Assembly: GCA_963585895.1 (NCBI GenBank)
Contig: OY757939.1
Span: 25,396,323 to 25,460,322 of the forward strand
From: Sepioteuthis lessoniana
Lineage: Eukaryota > Mollusca > Cephalopoda > Myopsida > Loliginidae
Length of the DNA stretch: 64,000 bases
Reading direction: 5' to 3'
The notes beneath the pieces are model-generated. The model was not told the DNA's origin. It did no database searches and was given only the letters and a program-made list of their open reading frames with translations. Position numbers and translations under genes: made by a program. This document shows, piece after piece, positions 1 through 9,734 of this stretch. Every line of letters begins with the position of its first letter. Positions within the stretch are counted from its first letter, which is position 1.

Positions 1-41
1 AGGTGCAGTCGGTGTATTTTTTTGCCTGAGCCGACTGGGCC
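1..41 (-). repeat. VR retroposon, 5' head fragment
   Basis: The plus strand ends in CCGACTGGGC, the complement of the VR head start, and is followed directly by SINE S1. The rest of the copy lies outside the window. Confidence 0.75.
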
Positions 42-243
42 CTTTACATGGTGTAGTGGATAACATGCTAGAGTGCGAGGTAATATTAAGAAAGTTCACT
101 TTCGGACTAATACCATTGAAAAAGGTATGAACCCCTTATCAACCAAGCGTTGGGTGAAGTAGTACCCCTACTCTTCTCTTACAAATATGACTGTGACACT
201 AAATAACCCCCGAAGGTTGATATGCCATTAAACACAGAAATAG
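42..243 (+). mobile_element. SINE S1 copy (tRNA-derived)
   Basis: The tRNA-like head starts ATGGTGTAGTGGATAAC (A-box-like). The S1 body follows (TTCACTTTCGGACTAATACC), then the family tail GGTTGATATGCCATTAAAC. The B-box region is damaged in this copy. It is a non-coding retroposon relic. Confidence 0.8.
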
Positions 244-297
244 AACCAACATATGATAATCCTTAGTAAATGACTACATCTTCAAAGTTTAGTTGGT

Positions 298-500
298 TTA
301 GTTTCTTTGTTTAATGGTATACCAACCCTGGTAGCTTATTTGATGCCAAAGCTATCCTTGTGGAACGGCAGTGATACTATTCAATCCATAGCTGGGGAGA
401 GGTAAGAGGATTCATGCCTTTCCTAAGGGTATTTATTCGAAAGTGAACGTAATAGCGAAGTAACTGGGGTTCGAACTCGCTTACTTCGTGGCACGAGTCA
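298..500 (-). mobile_element. SINE S1 copy
   Basis: Complete S1 in reverse orientation, tail to tail with the copy at 42-243. The tail complement TTTAATGGTATACCAACC is at about 310. The body follows, and a B-box-like GGTTCGAACTC complement lies near 468-479. Its head runs into a VR head fragment. Confidence 0.8.
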
Positions 501-645
501 GAGTGGATTTGGGAGTAATATTCCAGATCTCCCAAAATAGATCCTCACCATCAGATATAATTTGGAGTCATACCCAGAAAACCCACTTTTTTCAGAGGTC
601 TTTCATCACTGCATAGGATACAGTCAGCATGATACCACACCGAAA
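501..645 (-). repeat. VR retroposon, diverged head fragment
   Basis: It retains the order AGAGTGGATTTGGGAGTAAT, CCTCACCATCAGAT, then GAGTCAT of the VR head in antisense. It is strongly diverged and ends in a vestige of the GATACAGTC segment. Confidence 0.55.
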
Positions 646-1145
646 GGGCGGGCAGTACTTACAGTGACTAGTAGTCATCTTCAATATGTCTGCTTCAGAC
701 ATACAGGTAGGCGTAGACCATTTCCCTTGCAAATCTAACTTTACTAGTCTTGTGTAACCTTACCTTCTAATTCCTAGACTTTCCACTGACGTGTTGCCGA
801 GTTTTTTTGACGATATAAATAGATAAATCGAAATGCAAATAGGAATCGAAAAGTTAATAATCAATTTAAAAATAAAACAGTGTATAAATAGTTGTATTTT
901 TGGTATTTAAAACTAAAGACATTCTTACAATTAGAATTATGGTAACTTCTGAATTCACTTCATGGTTTTAGAACTGTCATTTCTAAGATTAACTCGGCAG
1001 ATTTCTTGTACGCAGAGACCGACTTACCGAGAAAGAAAGGGAGGTGGGGAGAAAGAAAAGAAAAGAAAAGAAAAAGAATCACAAGAAATAAAACAAGTAC
1101 ACACTGTCTGCGTAATGGAGGCGCGCTTAGTGGAACAGAAGGAGT
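646..1145. other. Unassigned AT-rich DNA with a purine tract
   Basis: No gene or recognised repeat is seen. A GAAAG/AAAAG-rich purine stretch runs from about 1029 to 1092. Short open frames here have no family resemblance. Confidence 0.5.
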
Positions 1146-1352
1146 CCTCATGGTGTAGTGGTTAACGTGCCGGACTGTGACATCATTGTAAACGAGTTCG
1201 AATTTCACTCTCTCCATTATGTTCACTTTTGGACAAATATCATTGGGAAAGTTATCAACTCTCCTGTGTCCCAAGCGACTCCTTCTCTACAAAAATGGCT
1301 TTGGCATTGAATAAACCATGGAGGTTGATATGCCATTAAAACAAAGAAACTT
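1146..1352 (+). mobile_element. SINE S1 copy
   Basis: Near full length. Head CATGGTGTAGTGGTTAACG has an A-box-like motif, GAGTTCGAATTTC is the B-box-like motif, and the tail GGTTGATATGCCATTAAAAC is intact. It abuts SINE S2 at its 3' end. Confidence 0.85.
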
Positions 1353-1500
1353 GGTGTAACGGTTATCGTCGATGGAAATGGAATCAGTGACCCGAATTCA
1401 AATCCTCAATAAGGCTGTCTGCTTTCCACACCACTTTATATGCTATGTGGAAAGGCATGAATCCATATGTTCTCCCATTTATGGGTAAATAATAGGGCCA
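1349..1500 (+). mobile_element. SINE S2 copy, 3'-truncated
   Basis: The S2 head reads TTGGTGTAACGGTTATCGTC. It continues through GGAAATGGAATCAGTGACCC and ATTCAAATCC, then GGAAAGGCATGAATCC and GGGTAAATAATAGGGC. The 3' half is missing. Confidence 0.75.
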
Positions 1501-1611
1501 ACAGTGTTGTCCACTCTGTGGGTGGGGTTAAGAATACACTGAATGAATCCCCTGTTGAGAGGAAGACCTCACAAAAAAGATGTTCTGTTGATGACTCTAA
1601 ACTTCATTATA

Positions 1612-1975
1612 CAATCGGCAAAGTCAGCTGGGGTTGCAGAATTCACCGACTGCATCTCTGCAGAGAAGTAAGAATCCTCCAACCTGTGTCCTACACATGA
1701 CATTAAGCAATCTGATAGTCAAGCTCCAGTAATACTAGTGCTTTGGGAATGCTGAGTACCCCTTCAATGCTATTGCTCCCAGGTCAACTCTCACCCAGAG
1801 TGATAACGCCTGATAGGGTCTTATCAGTGGGTCAAATAGAATTAAACTCTGTACTAAACAGTTTGAAATAGAACTGTTTTTGATATCTAAACTGTGTACT
1901 TATGCTAAACAGAATTGTTTGAACCTCTTGGCATTAAACAACACTAGACGTGTTGACATGCCCTTAAGAATCAGT
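1612..1975 (+). mobile_element. VR retroposon, near-complete short copy
   Basis: Sense order is visible: head (GCAGAATTCACCGACTGC, CTCCAGTAATACTAG, GGTCAAATAGAATTAAAC), about two array units (TTTGAAATAGAACTG, ACTTATGCTAAAC), and a decayed tail (TGGCATTAAACAACAC, GTTGACATGCCC). It is one of the shortest arrays in the window. Confidence 0.8.
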
Positions 1976-2116
1976 CAATCAAACGACTCGGTTACTTAGT
2001 CGTTGTTTGGCATCAGTCTAGGATTGACCTTGAGTCAGATCTTGACCGTGGCGTAAGGTGGGGGTAGATACATTATGCTCGTTTACATAATATCTTATTG
2101 GTTTTCATTTACAAAG

Positions 2117-2300
2117 AGTGAATTTGATTCTCACTGGGTGCCTCATACTTCTTGTCTTATACTAAATTGAGTTAACTTTAGTCATTGATAACATTCACAA
2201 GCCATCAGAATGTCTCACATGAGTGAGTTTGATTCTAACTGGGTGCCTCATACTTCTCGCCTTTTCTCAAACTGAGCTTAATCAATGATAACATTTAGCT
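2117..2300. repeat. Two-unit tandem repeat, 105-bp period
   Basis: AGTGAATTTGATTCTCACTG at 2117 recurs as AGTGAGTTTGATTCTAACTG at 2222. Each is followed by GGGTGCCTCATACTTCT and, further on, ATTGATAACATT or AATGATAACATT. No element was recognised. Confidence 0.8.
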
Positions 2301-2690
2301 ACTCTTAACAGGGTGTTGTCAAGTTGTTACATGATTCCAAACAGGGTTCAAATACTGTTGATCGTCATTTTCTCACGGATGATAGAAGAAATAGAAAAAT
2401 GCTTTATATATTTTAATTTCGCCTTTTACTAGGCGTTTTCTTTCGTGTCTGCCTTTTTTTTTTAAGCTATCATTTTTTTGCCAGCGGAGAAATGATGTAT
2501 TCAACTCTAAAATGCTGTCGCCGGTCTCACTGCATTAGATCTAAGGAGTCCGGTCTAATTGCAATACCTGCGTCCGTTAGCCAACTGCCATGAAAATCTA
2601 AAACACAGACTCTACCTCAATATTAAACCACTCCCCAACGATTTAATGTGCAGTGTAGTAACAACAACACTACACTCTAAGACAAATGCG
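2301..2690. other. Unassigned DNA
   Basis: No gene, tRNA-like segment or repeat copy was recognised. Confidence 0.4.
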
Positions 2691-3215
2691 AAGACGTAAT
2701 GCAATAGCAGAATTGGTCGTAATAACCACTTATGAATGCACTGATCGGACGAGAATCAGTTTTTGAAGTATGCTTCCCGGGGTTGGGAGGGCGGTTAAAA
2801 AATCCGTATTGTTTGCGGGTAAAGTCATTGATTTTATATGCCGTTTCCTGAGAAAAGTCTTTGATCCTCTTTGCTCCGTGACAAGATGCATTATCGTCCT
2901 GAAAAATGACATCATCGTCACCAAGCTAATTCTCTACTGATGACATGAGAATATTAATCAACATTTTAATATGCCCACGTGGATTGATTGTTGGGGTAAA
3001 AATTTGCCTTTTCCTTTGATTCTTTAAATGACATGCAACCCCACATCATGAATGATTTGTGAAATTTACTTGCTTTCTTCATGCAATCATCTGTATCTGC
3101 TTCATTTGAATGGTACCATACAAAAGTCCCTATATCGTCCCCTTAGTTGAGTCTCAATTCATCACTGGACATTACTCTCATCCAATCATCCACACGTTAT
3201 GACCGTTTCTGATTT
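2690..3215 (-). pseudogene. Tc1-like transposase relic
   Basis: Reading the minus strand across several frameshifts gives the ordered landmarks of a Tc1-family DDE transposase. A first-aspartate segment (WMRVMSSDEL) lies near 3190-3165. It is followed by MMWGCMSF, then a second-aspartate segment FQDDNASCHGAKR near 2905-2865. A PANNTDF segment near 2820 sits where the family has PANSPDLNPIE. The N-terminal DNA-binding half and the terminal inverted repeats are not visible. Stops and frame changes between the blocks make it non-functional. Tc1 elements move by cut and paste at TA sites. The assignment rests on motif order, so superfamily confidence is good but subfamily is unknown. Confidence 0.75.
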
Positions 3216-3261
3216 AAACTCTTCTACATTATCCTAGCGAAACGGGTGAAAATTTCTTTAT

Positions 3262-4545
3262 ATAGATGAGAGTGGATGAACTCTTCCCATTGGCTAGCAC
3301 TGAAGATAAAAGATATAAGTTTGCTGCAAGGAAAAAAGAAAGTTATGTAGCACAAAGCTGTTAAGGAGACAGTCTGGTAATTTCCGGACCCCGGTCGGGG
3401 TTTCTGTCAACGCCGATATGATGTGTAACCCCACGAAATCGGCAATGAAAATAGCACATCACTGAAGATCATCCTTGAGGCATCTATAAATGAATTCTTT
3501 GATTAGCAGTGATGACGTGTTTTTGATAAAGGATAATGTTAGATAGCCATTTAGTTCTTCGTCGGACTATCGTTGCATTCTCCGCCATTTCGTCCTCGCA
3601 ACTCCATCATTTTTCCATCTTCTTTGTGGGCCGCTCTATTTACTTCGATGAGGCAAATAACAAATATCAAGTGTTCTTTTCTTGTGCACACAAATTACTC
3701 CATTTATTTCATGTATATATTACCAAACCCGTTGGCGAATCAGGAGCGCTTGTACCAAAGATGGAAAATTAAGTGCTATTACTTCTAATGGTCTTGTTAA
3801 CTAAAAGTTGAAATCTAACTTCTAACTTCTATGATTTTAGTCACTGAATAAAGAAATTTTCAATGACAGCCAAACTTTGAAGTGCCTTTAAAGATTATTA
3901 CCTGTCTGATGCACATAACTCACTCACAGTATCTTTCCAGCCATTTACAGTTTATTCAAATTCTACACCACATGCCAAATGAAAGATTCAGTCAATCTAT
4001 TATCTAACAATAATTCTAGTCAAAATTATTAATCATAAGAACATCTAAAAATAATCCTTAAAATATATTATTAGACACCCTTGTGGTATTTGTAAGGCGA
4101 ACTTGTGACCACTCTTAAAACAATCCTATCTTCGTCACCACTTCCTTCTGGCTTCAACTGATATCTTCACACTGAAACCTGACACTCCTTGCAACCTCTG
4201 TTTAAACTCTGTGTCTGTGCCTTCCTAGTTCGCTCGTTTCTGACTTTGATTCCGTCAATTCCTTTCAAATACATCTGTAAATATATATGCATACATCCGT
4301 CGTAATATTCTAGATATGATGTCTGGAAGGTCTTTTCTTGATTTTTGTTAAATATATACATATGTATTTACCAATGTCACCGGGCAAGCACTGTATTTAG
4401 CAAAACTTGGCATTTCCTTAACCCTAGCTTCCGATTGAATAAACTGATGTCCGTACAAGAAAACAATGAATGACGCAGTTAAAAGAATAAACAAACCAGC
4501 ATAGTATCATAAAGAATAAATATCCTCAAGAAGTATTAAAAACAT
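3262..4545. other. Unassigned DNA
   Basis: No gene is recognised. Short open frames on both strands (about 60-80 residues) are not family-like. A local inverted sequence CCGGACCCCGGTCGGGG sits near 3384. Confidence 0.4.
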
Positions 4546-4602
4546 TCAGATTGAAGCTGTATATACCAAGAGAGAAATGAACAAAGGATGAAATGTTCAA
4601 TA
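4546..4602. repeat. ATTGAAGCTGTAT flank unit, copy 1
   Basis: GATTGAAGCTGTATATACC...GAGAGAAATGAACAAA...GATGAAATGTTCAAT recurs at 5408-5475 and partly at 5502-5535. VR copies 4603-5386 lie between the repeats. Confidence 0.7.
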
Positions 4603-4997
4603 TCTTGGTTGGTTGGTTGTTTGGGTTTTATGGCATATCAAAAACAGTTCCATTTCAAACAATTCAGTTTAGCATTAGTACGCAGTTTAAATGTAAGTAC
4701 ACAATGTAATTGTCAAAACATTTCTATTTCAAGCTATTCAGTTAGTTAAACAGTTCTAATTCGAACAATTCGGTTAAGCATAAGTATGCAGTTAGTTCTG
4801 TTTAACCCATAGATAAGGCCTGAGTGGAACTGTTAGAAATGGCAATGAAGGGGTGCTCTGCATTCCCCCAGGCCCCAGCATCACTGGAACCTCACCATTA
4901 GATTGTTTAGTGTCATATCCTGGACACCCGTTGGTGAGGGTCTTAACCCTGTGCAGAGGTGCAGTCGGTGTATTCCACAGCCCCAACCGACTGGTCA
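4603..4997 (-). mobile_element. VR retroposon copy
   Basis: Reading antisense on plus: GGTTGGTTGTTTGGG end, GGCATATCAA tail, several CAGTTTAAATGT/AACAATTCAGTTTAGC units, then the head through CCCCAACCGACTGG. The tail is shortened. Confidence 0.85.
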
Positions 4998-5386
4998 ATT
5001 CACAGAGTAAATGTCAAAACAGTTTTATTTCCGATAATTCAGTTTAGCATAAGTACACAGTTTAAACGTCAAAACAGTTCTATTTTAAACAATTAAGTTT
5101 AGCATGTATACGCAGTTTAAATGCAAAAAAACAGTAATCGCAAGAAACAACGGTGTAGTTCTATTTAACCCAGAGATAGGACCCTTATCAAGTGCTATCA
5201 GTCCGGGCTAGAGTGGACCTGGGAGCAATGGCAATAAAGGGGTAGTCCGCATTCCCCAAAGTTCCAGCAATACTGGAACCTCACCATCAGATTGTTTAAT
5301 GTCATTATCAGGACACTCGCTCTAGGGGTCTTACCCCTCTGCAGTGAAATAGTCGGAGTATTCTACTGCCCAGCCGACTGGGCGAG
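4998..5386 (-). mobile_element. VR retroposon copy lacking 3' tail
   Basis: Array units (AATTCAGTTTAGCATAAG) lead into a complete head ending CCAGCCGACTGGGCG. It abuts the previous copy directly, so the pair looks like a head-containing duplication rather than two independent full insertions. Confidence 0.85.
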
Positions 5387-5730
5387 AAATACCAATAGTG
5401 TGTTTAAACCATCGAGATTGAAGCTGTAATTTCCCTGAGAGAAATGAACAAAAAATGAAACGTTCATTTTCTTCGAAATATCAGGCGTGTCTAAAAAGTA
5501 TCACCATTGAAGCTGTATTCACCTAAAGAGAAATGATGTAAAAATTTAGTGGGTCTTGGCCCAGCTATCCTGTACTTGGAGAGTAGACTTCCAGTTTTTC
5601 AACAAGAGCAGACTTAATATATATTTTGCTCCTTCTCAAACTGCTGAACAAAAGTATCAGTTTCAAATTTCACAGAATGATAAGTAAGTTTAATCTTCAA
5701 AGGAATTCAAGATTGAAACAAAAATGAAAT
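5387..5730. repeat. ATTGAAGCTGTAT flank units, copies 2 and 3
   Basis: GATTGAAGCTGTAATTTCC at 5408 and ATTGAAGCTGTATTCACC at 5502 repeat the unit at 4546. The remainder to 5730 is unassigned. Confidence 0.6.
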
Positions 5731-5902
5731 AGCCCAGTTAGCTTGGGCTGTTGAATACACTGATTGCACCTCTGCAGAGGGGAAAGACACCACTCCTGAC
5801 GTGGTTGCTCAGTTGGCTGGGCTTTAGAATACACCAAGTGAATCTCTGCAGAATAGTAAGACTCCCCCGATGAGTTGGTCTACTCAGCATGGTTGGGCTG
5901 CA
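5731..5902 (+). repeat. VR head start, tandemly repeated
   Basis: Three successive copies of the first part of the VR head are present, the last shortened. They begin AGCTTGGGCTGTTGAATACA, TTGGCTGGGCTTTAGAATAC and CATGGTTGGGCTGCAG. The first two continue into CTGCAGAGG or CTGCAGAAT and a TAAGACTCCCC-type run. The period is about 75 bp. The downstream head and tail are absent. Confidence 0.7.
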
Positions 5903-5980
5903 GTCTTTCATTTAAGCATGTTTGATTAAATAATAATGACATATTTTGTCAATATATTTAAGATCCTTTCTGCATAAATA
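5903..5980 (-). mobile_element. Penelope-like 3'-end fragment
   Basis: TTCATTTAAGCATGTTTGAT, ATATTTTGTCAATATA and TTAAGATCC match the same order at 9746-9815, the 3' end of the larger Penelope-like copy. Confidence 0.6.
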
Positions 5981-6276
5981 GTTTCCACTGTGCGTTGAGC
6001 ACTTGAGTAGTGAATTGCCGGCTACTGCATAAATGCAAAATCTCTTCTCTTGAACTGAGCACTCAGACAGCGGATAAGCGTATATGTAAATGAATATATC
6101 CGTAAAAATTCCTTCGCTTACGCTGAGTTGGAGGATAGCTTTGGAGTAATATATCTGAGTGACGTAAAGTCAGCCAGGTTTTGATTCCAGGTTAGAGCGT
6201 CTCGCAGGTCTAGCCACATAGAAGAGTTATGATACAACGAAACAGTCAGTCTGTGGATCTCTCTCGCTCTCTCGCT

Positions 6277-6283
<7 letters not shown>
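5981..6283. other. Unassigned, possible SINE-like piece
   Basis: GCGTTGAGCACTTGAGTAG near 5992 partly recurs as GAACTGAGCACTCAGACAG near 6052. A GGTTTTGATTCCAGG motif near 6177 is B-box-like, but no convincing tRNA head was found. Confidence 0.3.

Positions 6284-6321
<38 letters not shown>
6284..6321. repeat. (TA)n microsatellite
   Basis: About 19 TA dinucleotides. Confidence 0.95.
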
Positions 6322-6322
<1 letters not shown>

Positions 6323-6342
6323 TTACGAAACTGGTGTACAAG

Positions 6343-6402
6343 ACTCCCAAACATCTGCGCATAAAATAACCCCAGACGTTTGAAATGCTTTTAAAATCAA
6401 TC
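6343..6402 (+). repeat. VR-like alternative 3' tail
   Basis: ACTCCCAAACATCTGCGCAT, then AAAATAACCCCAGACG and a decayed GTTTGAAATGC, ending AAAATCAATC. It matches the tail variants at 39985-40075 and 55000-55068. Confidence 0.55.
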
Positions 6403-7417
6403 AGTTATTCAAAATTAAAGCATACTAAGAGTAATGCGATTCTAATTACTGTTGGTGTATATATGTAAGTATATGTATGTGTGTGTAAATATATGTGTAT
6501 ATGTATAATCTTGAAAGCTTGTGTTTGGGGTCACATTTTTATACGCATGCATGTGTGTGACCATGACGTGCATACTTATGTATGAACGTATATATGTTTA
6601 CTGAGCGTACATGTATGTATCCACTTGTATGTGTGTGTGTGTGTGTGTGTGTGCTTGAGAGCGCATGTGCAAAACAATCCAAATCAAGGAGTAACTGCGT
6701 TTTCGGTTTTGAGGAAAATAGGACGTTAAATGACATAGAATGAGAGAAAGAATAAGTCTTTCATCTTTGTTTCATCTTATTTTGTCTCAGAGAGGAATTC
6801 CTTTGATCTTTAAAAAATGTTTGTTTTTGTCTGGCCATTCTTCATTATTATTATTATCATTATTATTTAACGATTCAAAAACATTGGAATCGCTAGAAGA
6901 CCCATCCGTTTGGCCTGACCTAAAAATCTGGTTTCATTATTATTCAGCTGGTATAGCCATCTTTGAATGAAATATTTTTAGCTCGAAGAAAGGCCACGAG
7001 TTTAACTTGAAATACGCAGCAGGTAAACACACCATTTCGTGAAAAAAGAAAGGAAAAGAAAAGAAAGATACTGTTATTTCTAATTTAGATTCTTATTCGG
7101 AATTAAAAATAAAATGAAAACTCAACGGTGTCCGGACAGCAATTTAAATAATTTGCTGCTCGCATAAAATAAGAAGTTATATCAACAAAGTGTTTCCTTG
7201 TATGTGTGTCCACATTTGTTTAGACAATATGGAGAATTAGTCTGTCTGTTTTTTTTTTTTTTGTTTTTTGTTTTTTTGTTTTTCTTTGAGATACATATTT
7301 TTGTGTGACCTCGAACAAAGATTGTGGAGAAAAGGTTCCGTTTTTTTTCGGAGACACTAGAGAAAAAAATATTCTTTCAAGAATGAATCCACTTGAAGTA
7401 ACAATTTTGAAATTTAG

Positions 7418-7418
<1 letters not shown>
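6403..7418. other. Unassigned DNA with (GT)n and poly-T tracts
   Basis: (GT)n lies at about 6632-6652, (ATT)n near 6848, and T-rich runs at 7240-7285. No gene was recognised. Confidence 0.5.

Positions 7419-7446
<28 letters not shown>
7419..7446. repeat. (TA)n microsatellite
   Basis: Pure TA tract directly abutting the Penelope-like tail. Confidence 0.95.
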
Positions 7447-7449
<3 letters not shown>

Positions 7450-7700
7450 CAACATTTCTTCGTTAATACAAATTTCGTTGAACATAATAGACATTTTCTG
7501 TCTACATATTTTCTTGTTGATCCGTTCGTATTGCCATATTGCTTTTAGCGTATTCGGCAGGAATTGATTGATCTATTTTCCATAATTGTATATATCCCTA
7601 ATACTTTCTGCCCGACTTTGGGTCATCATCAGGGGAGGATCTATTACAAAAGTGATGTATCTTTTGTTTTTGCATTACTACTATGTGAGAGCGTCTTTGC
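7447..7700 (-). mobile_element. Penelope-like 3'-tail fragment (putative)
   Basis: On minus, CTGATGA (complement at 7626-7632) is followed by CCC...GGG and GAAA (complement at 7605-7608). This is the spacing seen at the 3' end of the Penelope-like copy at 9871-9912. No coding part is preserved. Assignment is by this signature only. Confidence 0.45.
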
Positions 7701-7807
7701 CGTTGGAGAGTATTGCGTTTGGTTTTAAATGGGTTTTTATAACTAGTGTCTGTTGCTAATGACATTTAAGTACATTAGCACTGGTTTGAAAATTAATTCT
7801 GTTAAGT

Positions 7808-7876
7808 GTCGGTTGCATGTTTCTAATATGTAGAGCCAATTCTCGAAGCACTATATATCAGAAACATGCAACCGAC
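7808..7876. repeat. 17-bp perfect inverted repeat
   Basis: GTCGGTTGCATGTTTCT at 7808-7824 is exactly complementary to 7860-7876, with a 35-nt loop. It sits immediately beside the mariner end. Confidence 0.9.
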
Positions 7877-7880
7877 ATAT

Positions 7881-8122
7881 CGTTCTTCTAAAGTGTCCTT
7901 ACGTCCAGATTGCATTTTTGAAATTCACCAGCAGTGACAATCAGGTTTAAGTAGGGTGTATTCCAATTCCTGCCGTAGCTGTTCATTTGAACCCCAAATC
8001 ATAAAAATTGGTCTGTCATCTCAAATGATGTATAGCAATAACATGCTGAATTTTCAAGAGTCTACGACAATTGTAAATACCTGTACAAAAAAGTCTGGAA
8101 ACTTATTGAATGCAACACGTAT
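7881..8122 (-). mobile_element. Mariner 5'-end relic
   Basis: The reverse complement matches the left end of the mariner at 26821-27055. It has the GTCTGGAAACTTATTGAAT terminal segment, the ATCATAAAAATTGG leader and ATTGCATTTTTGAAATTCAC at the start codon. It carries a short insertion near the start codon and no further coding sequence. A TA tract follows the terminus. Confidence 0.8.
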
Positions 8123-8157
8123 ATATATATATATATATATATATATTGTGTGTGTGT
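8123..8157. repeat. (TA)n(GT)n microsatellite
   Basis: TA run followed by GT run. Confidence 0.9.
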
Positions 8158-8370
8158 GCTTAGACAGCAAGTCATTATCTAAACATTTTTGTTTGAATAC
8201 CGCAGATTGTTTCTTTTTTAAAATCTTCGACCATTATCGGTGGTTGTGTTAGGTCGTTTGTTCCTGTGACTTTTATTTATATTTATTTGGGGTCTTTTTT
8301 ATTTTATATTTTTTTTATATTATCGAAGAGGTTGGCTTTGTGGCCCTATAAGTACATATTGCTCTGCGAA

Positions 8371-9170
8371 CCACTTATAGGTCGAAGTTTCTGGTAGATC
8401 TGCTGGTCCGGATTTCCGTGACCACGTTGCGTTGCTCGACCCACGGGAAAGTTGGAGAAGAGCTGACTAGGATTTCTCTTGTGTCTGGCTGGGTCAGAAG
8501 ACGGCTTATTTTACTAGTGCTGTTAGCTGGTAAACTACTTCAATAACTCAGGAACGCTTGTTAACAGTTGTAAATAACAGCATCTATTCATTATACAATG
8601 ATTAAAAATTTAGTTCGGAGTAAGAAGTGATAAGTTGACAGGCGATAACATTTAGCCTCGAGTCTATTTTGAACAAATTAATGTTGCTAGTGACGGTCAA
8701 GTTGAGGAGTCTGGATAAAGCGGCAGTGGTGGCGAAGAGGGTGTCAAAGGCTTCAAGTCTTCAGAATCAGCTTTCAATCTGCCTATTCCCTTCTCGGGAT
8801 CTTCTTTTAGGGGGGTCCAGACCGCTGAATACATGGCTCCGATTGGCCAGCCAATAGAAACGCTGGACGAATGTCCCCAGAGCGCAATTATCGGGGAGGG
8901 GGATTGTGAAACCCTACCCCAAGGCCCGTGTATAACCGGACAGCCAATCAAAAAGTATGGCCCCGCATTGCACGTCATGGGCAGGTGGGGGAAAGCTCCA
9001 CCCCGCTTTTCTTTGATTAGTGAGCCACCCGGTAATATTCTGATATTATTTTAATGGCTTTGTGTCAGGCTTTTAGCCGTAATTTTCCGTAGATTCGGAC
9101 TCGGCTGACATTAGAATTTGAAATAAAATTTTGTTTTTCTATCCCGTCAATCAAAACCAATATCGGCCGA
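8371..9170. other. GC-richer island with CCAAT-type boxes
   Basis: This block is richer in G+C than its flanks. It has GATTGGCCAGCCAATAG near 8842, CAGCCAATCAAAA near 8941, TTTGATTAG near 9014 and AATAAAATTTTG near 9122. It could be a decayed LTR or promoter-like repeat. I found no paired copy, no coding frame with family resemblance, and no defined ends. Confidence 0.35.
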
Positions 9171-9639
9171 TTTTACCCTTACAGTTAACAATCTCGGTGT
9201 CCTTGTCAACTTAACCTATTCTAGCGCATGATGTCGCTCGGTGCAACTCCATTATTATTATCATTATTATTAGTTTTTCTACACTACCTTACCAAAAGAC
9301 TATCACTAATTTGCAACAACTTATCCCAATTAGTCCTAAGTATTTAATTTAATATTGCCAGTCAACTTGAAACACTATGACAGTGTTACAGGTCATTCTG
9401 TTAGGTTGGATGGTTAGTTATTGAATATGTTTATACTTGTGGTGAACGCTATTTTATTCATAGTAAACCCCGAAGATCACCAGCGAAATGGTCGAAAACG
9501 CTTGGGCTAGTTTAGGGTATTTTCTTTACCAACTTGACCCAGACAAGAAGACGAGTTATAAGACTCGAACGTCTTCACTTGAAGATTTTAAAAAGGAAAC
9601 GATCCGCGATATTCAACCAAACATCTTTATATATATATG

Positions 9640-9648
<9 letters not shown>
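9171..9648. other. Unassigned DNA
   Basis: A short (ATT)n tract lies at 9251-9272. Otherwise nothing was recognised. Confidence 0.4.

Positions 9649-9729
<81 letters not shown>
9649..9729. repeat. (TA)n(TG)n microsatellite
   Basis: About 50 bp of TA followed by about 30 bp of TG. Tyr/Ile- and Val/Cys-rich open frames across it are artefacts. Confidence 0.95.
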
Positions 9730-9730
<1 letters not shown>

Positions 9731-9734
9731 TTAG

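Noticed and set aside
4792..5047. Overlapping 64-68-codon open frames on both strands
   Set aside because: They lie in the VR head, and related frames recur in other copies with stops and frameshifts. Not a gene.
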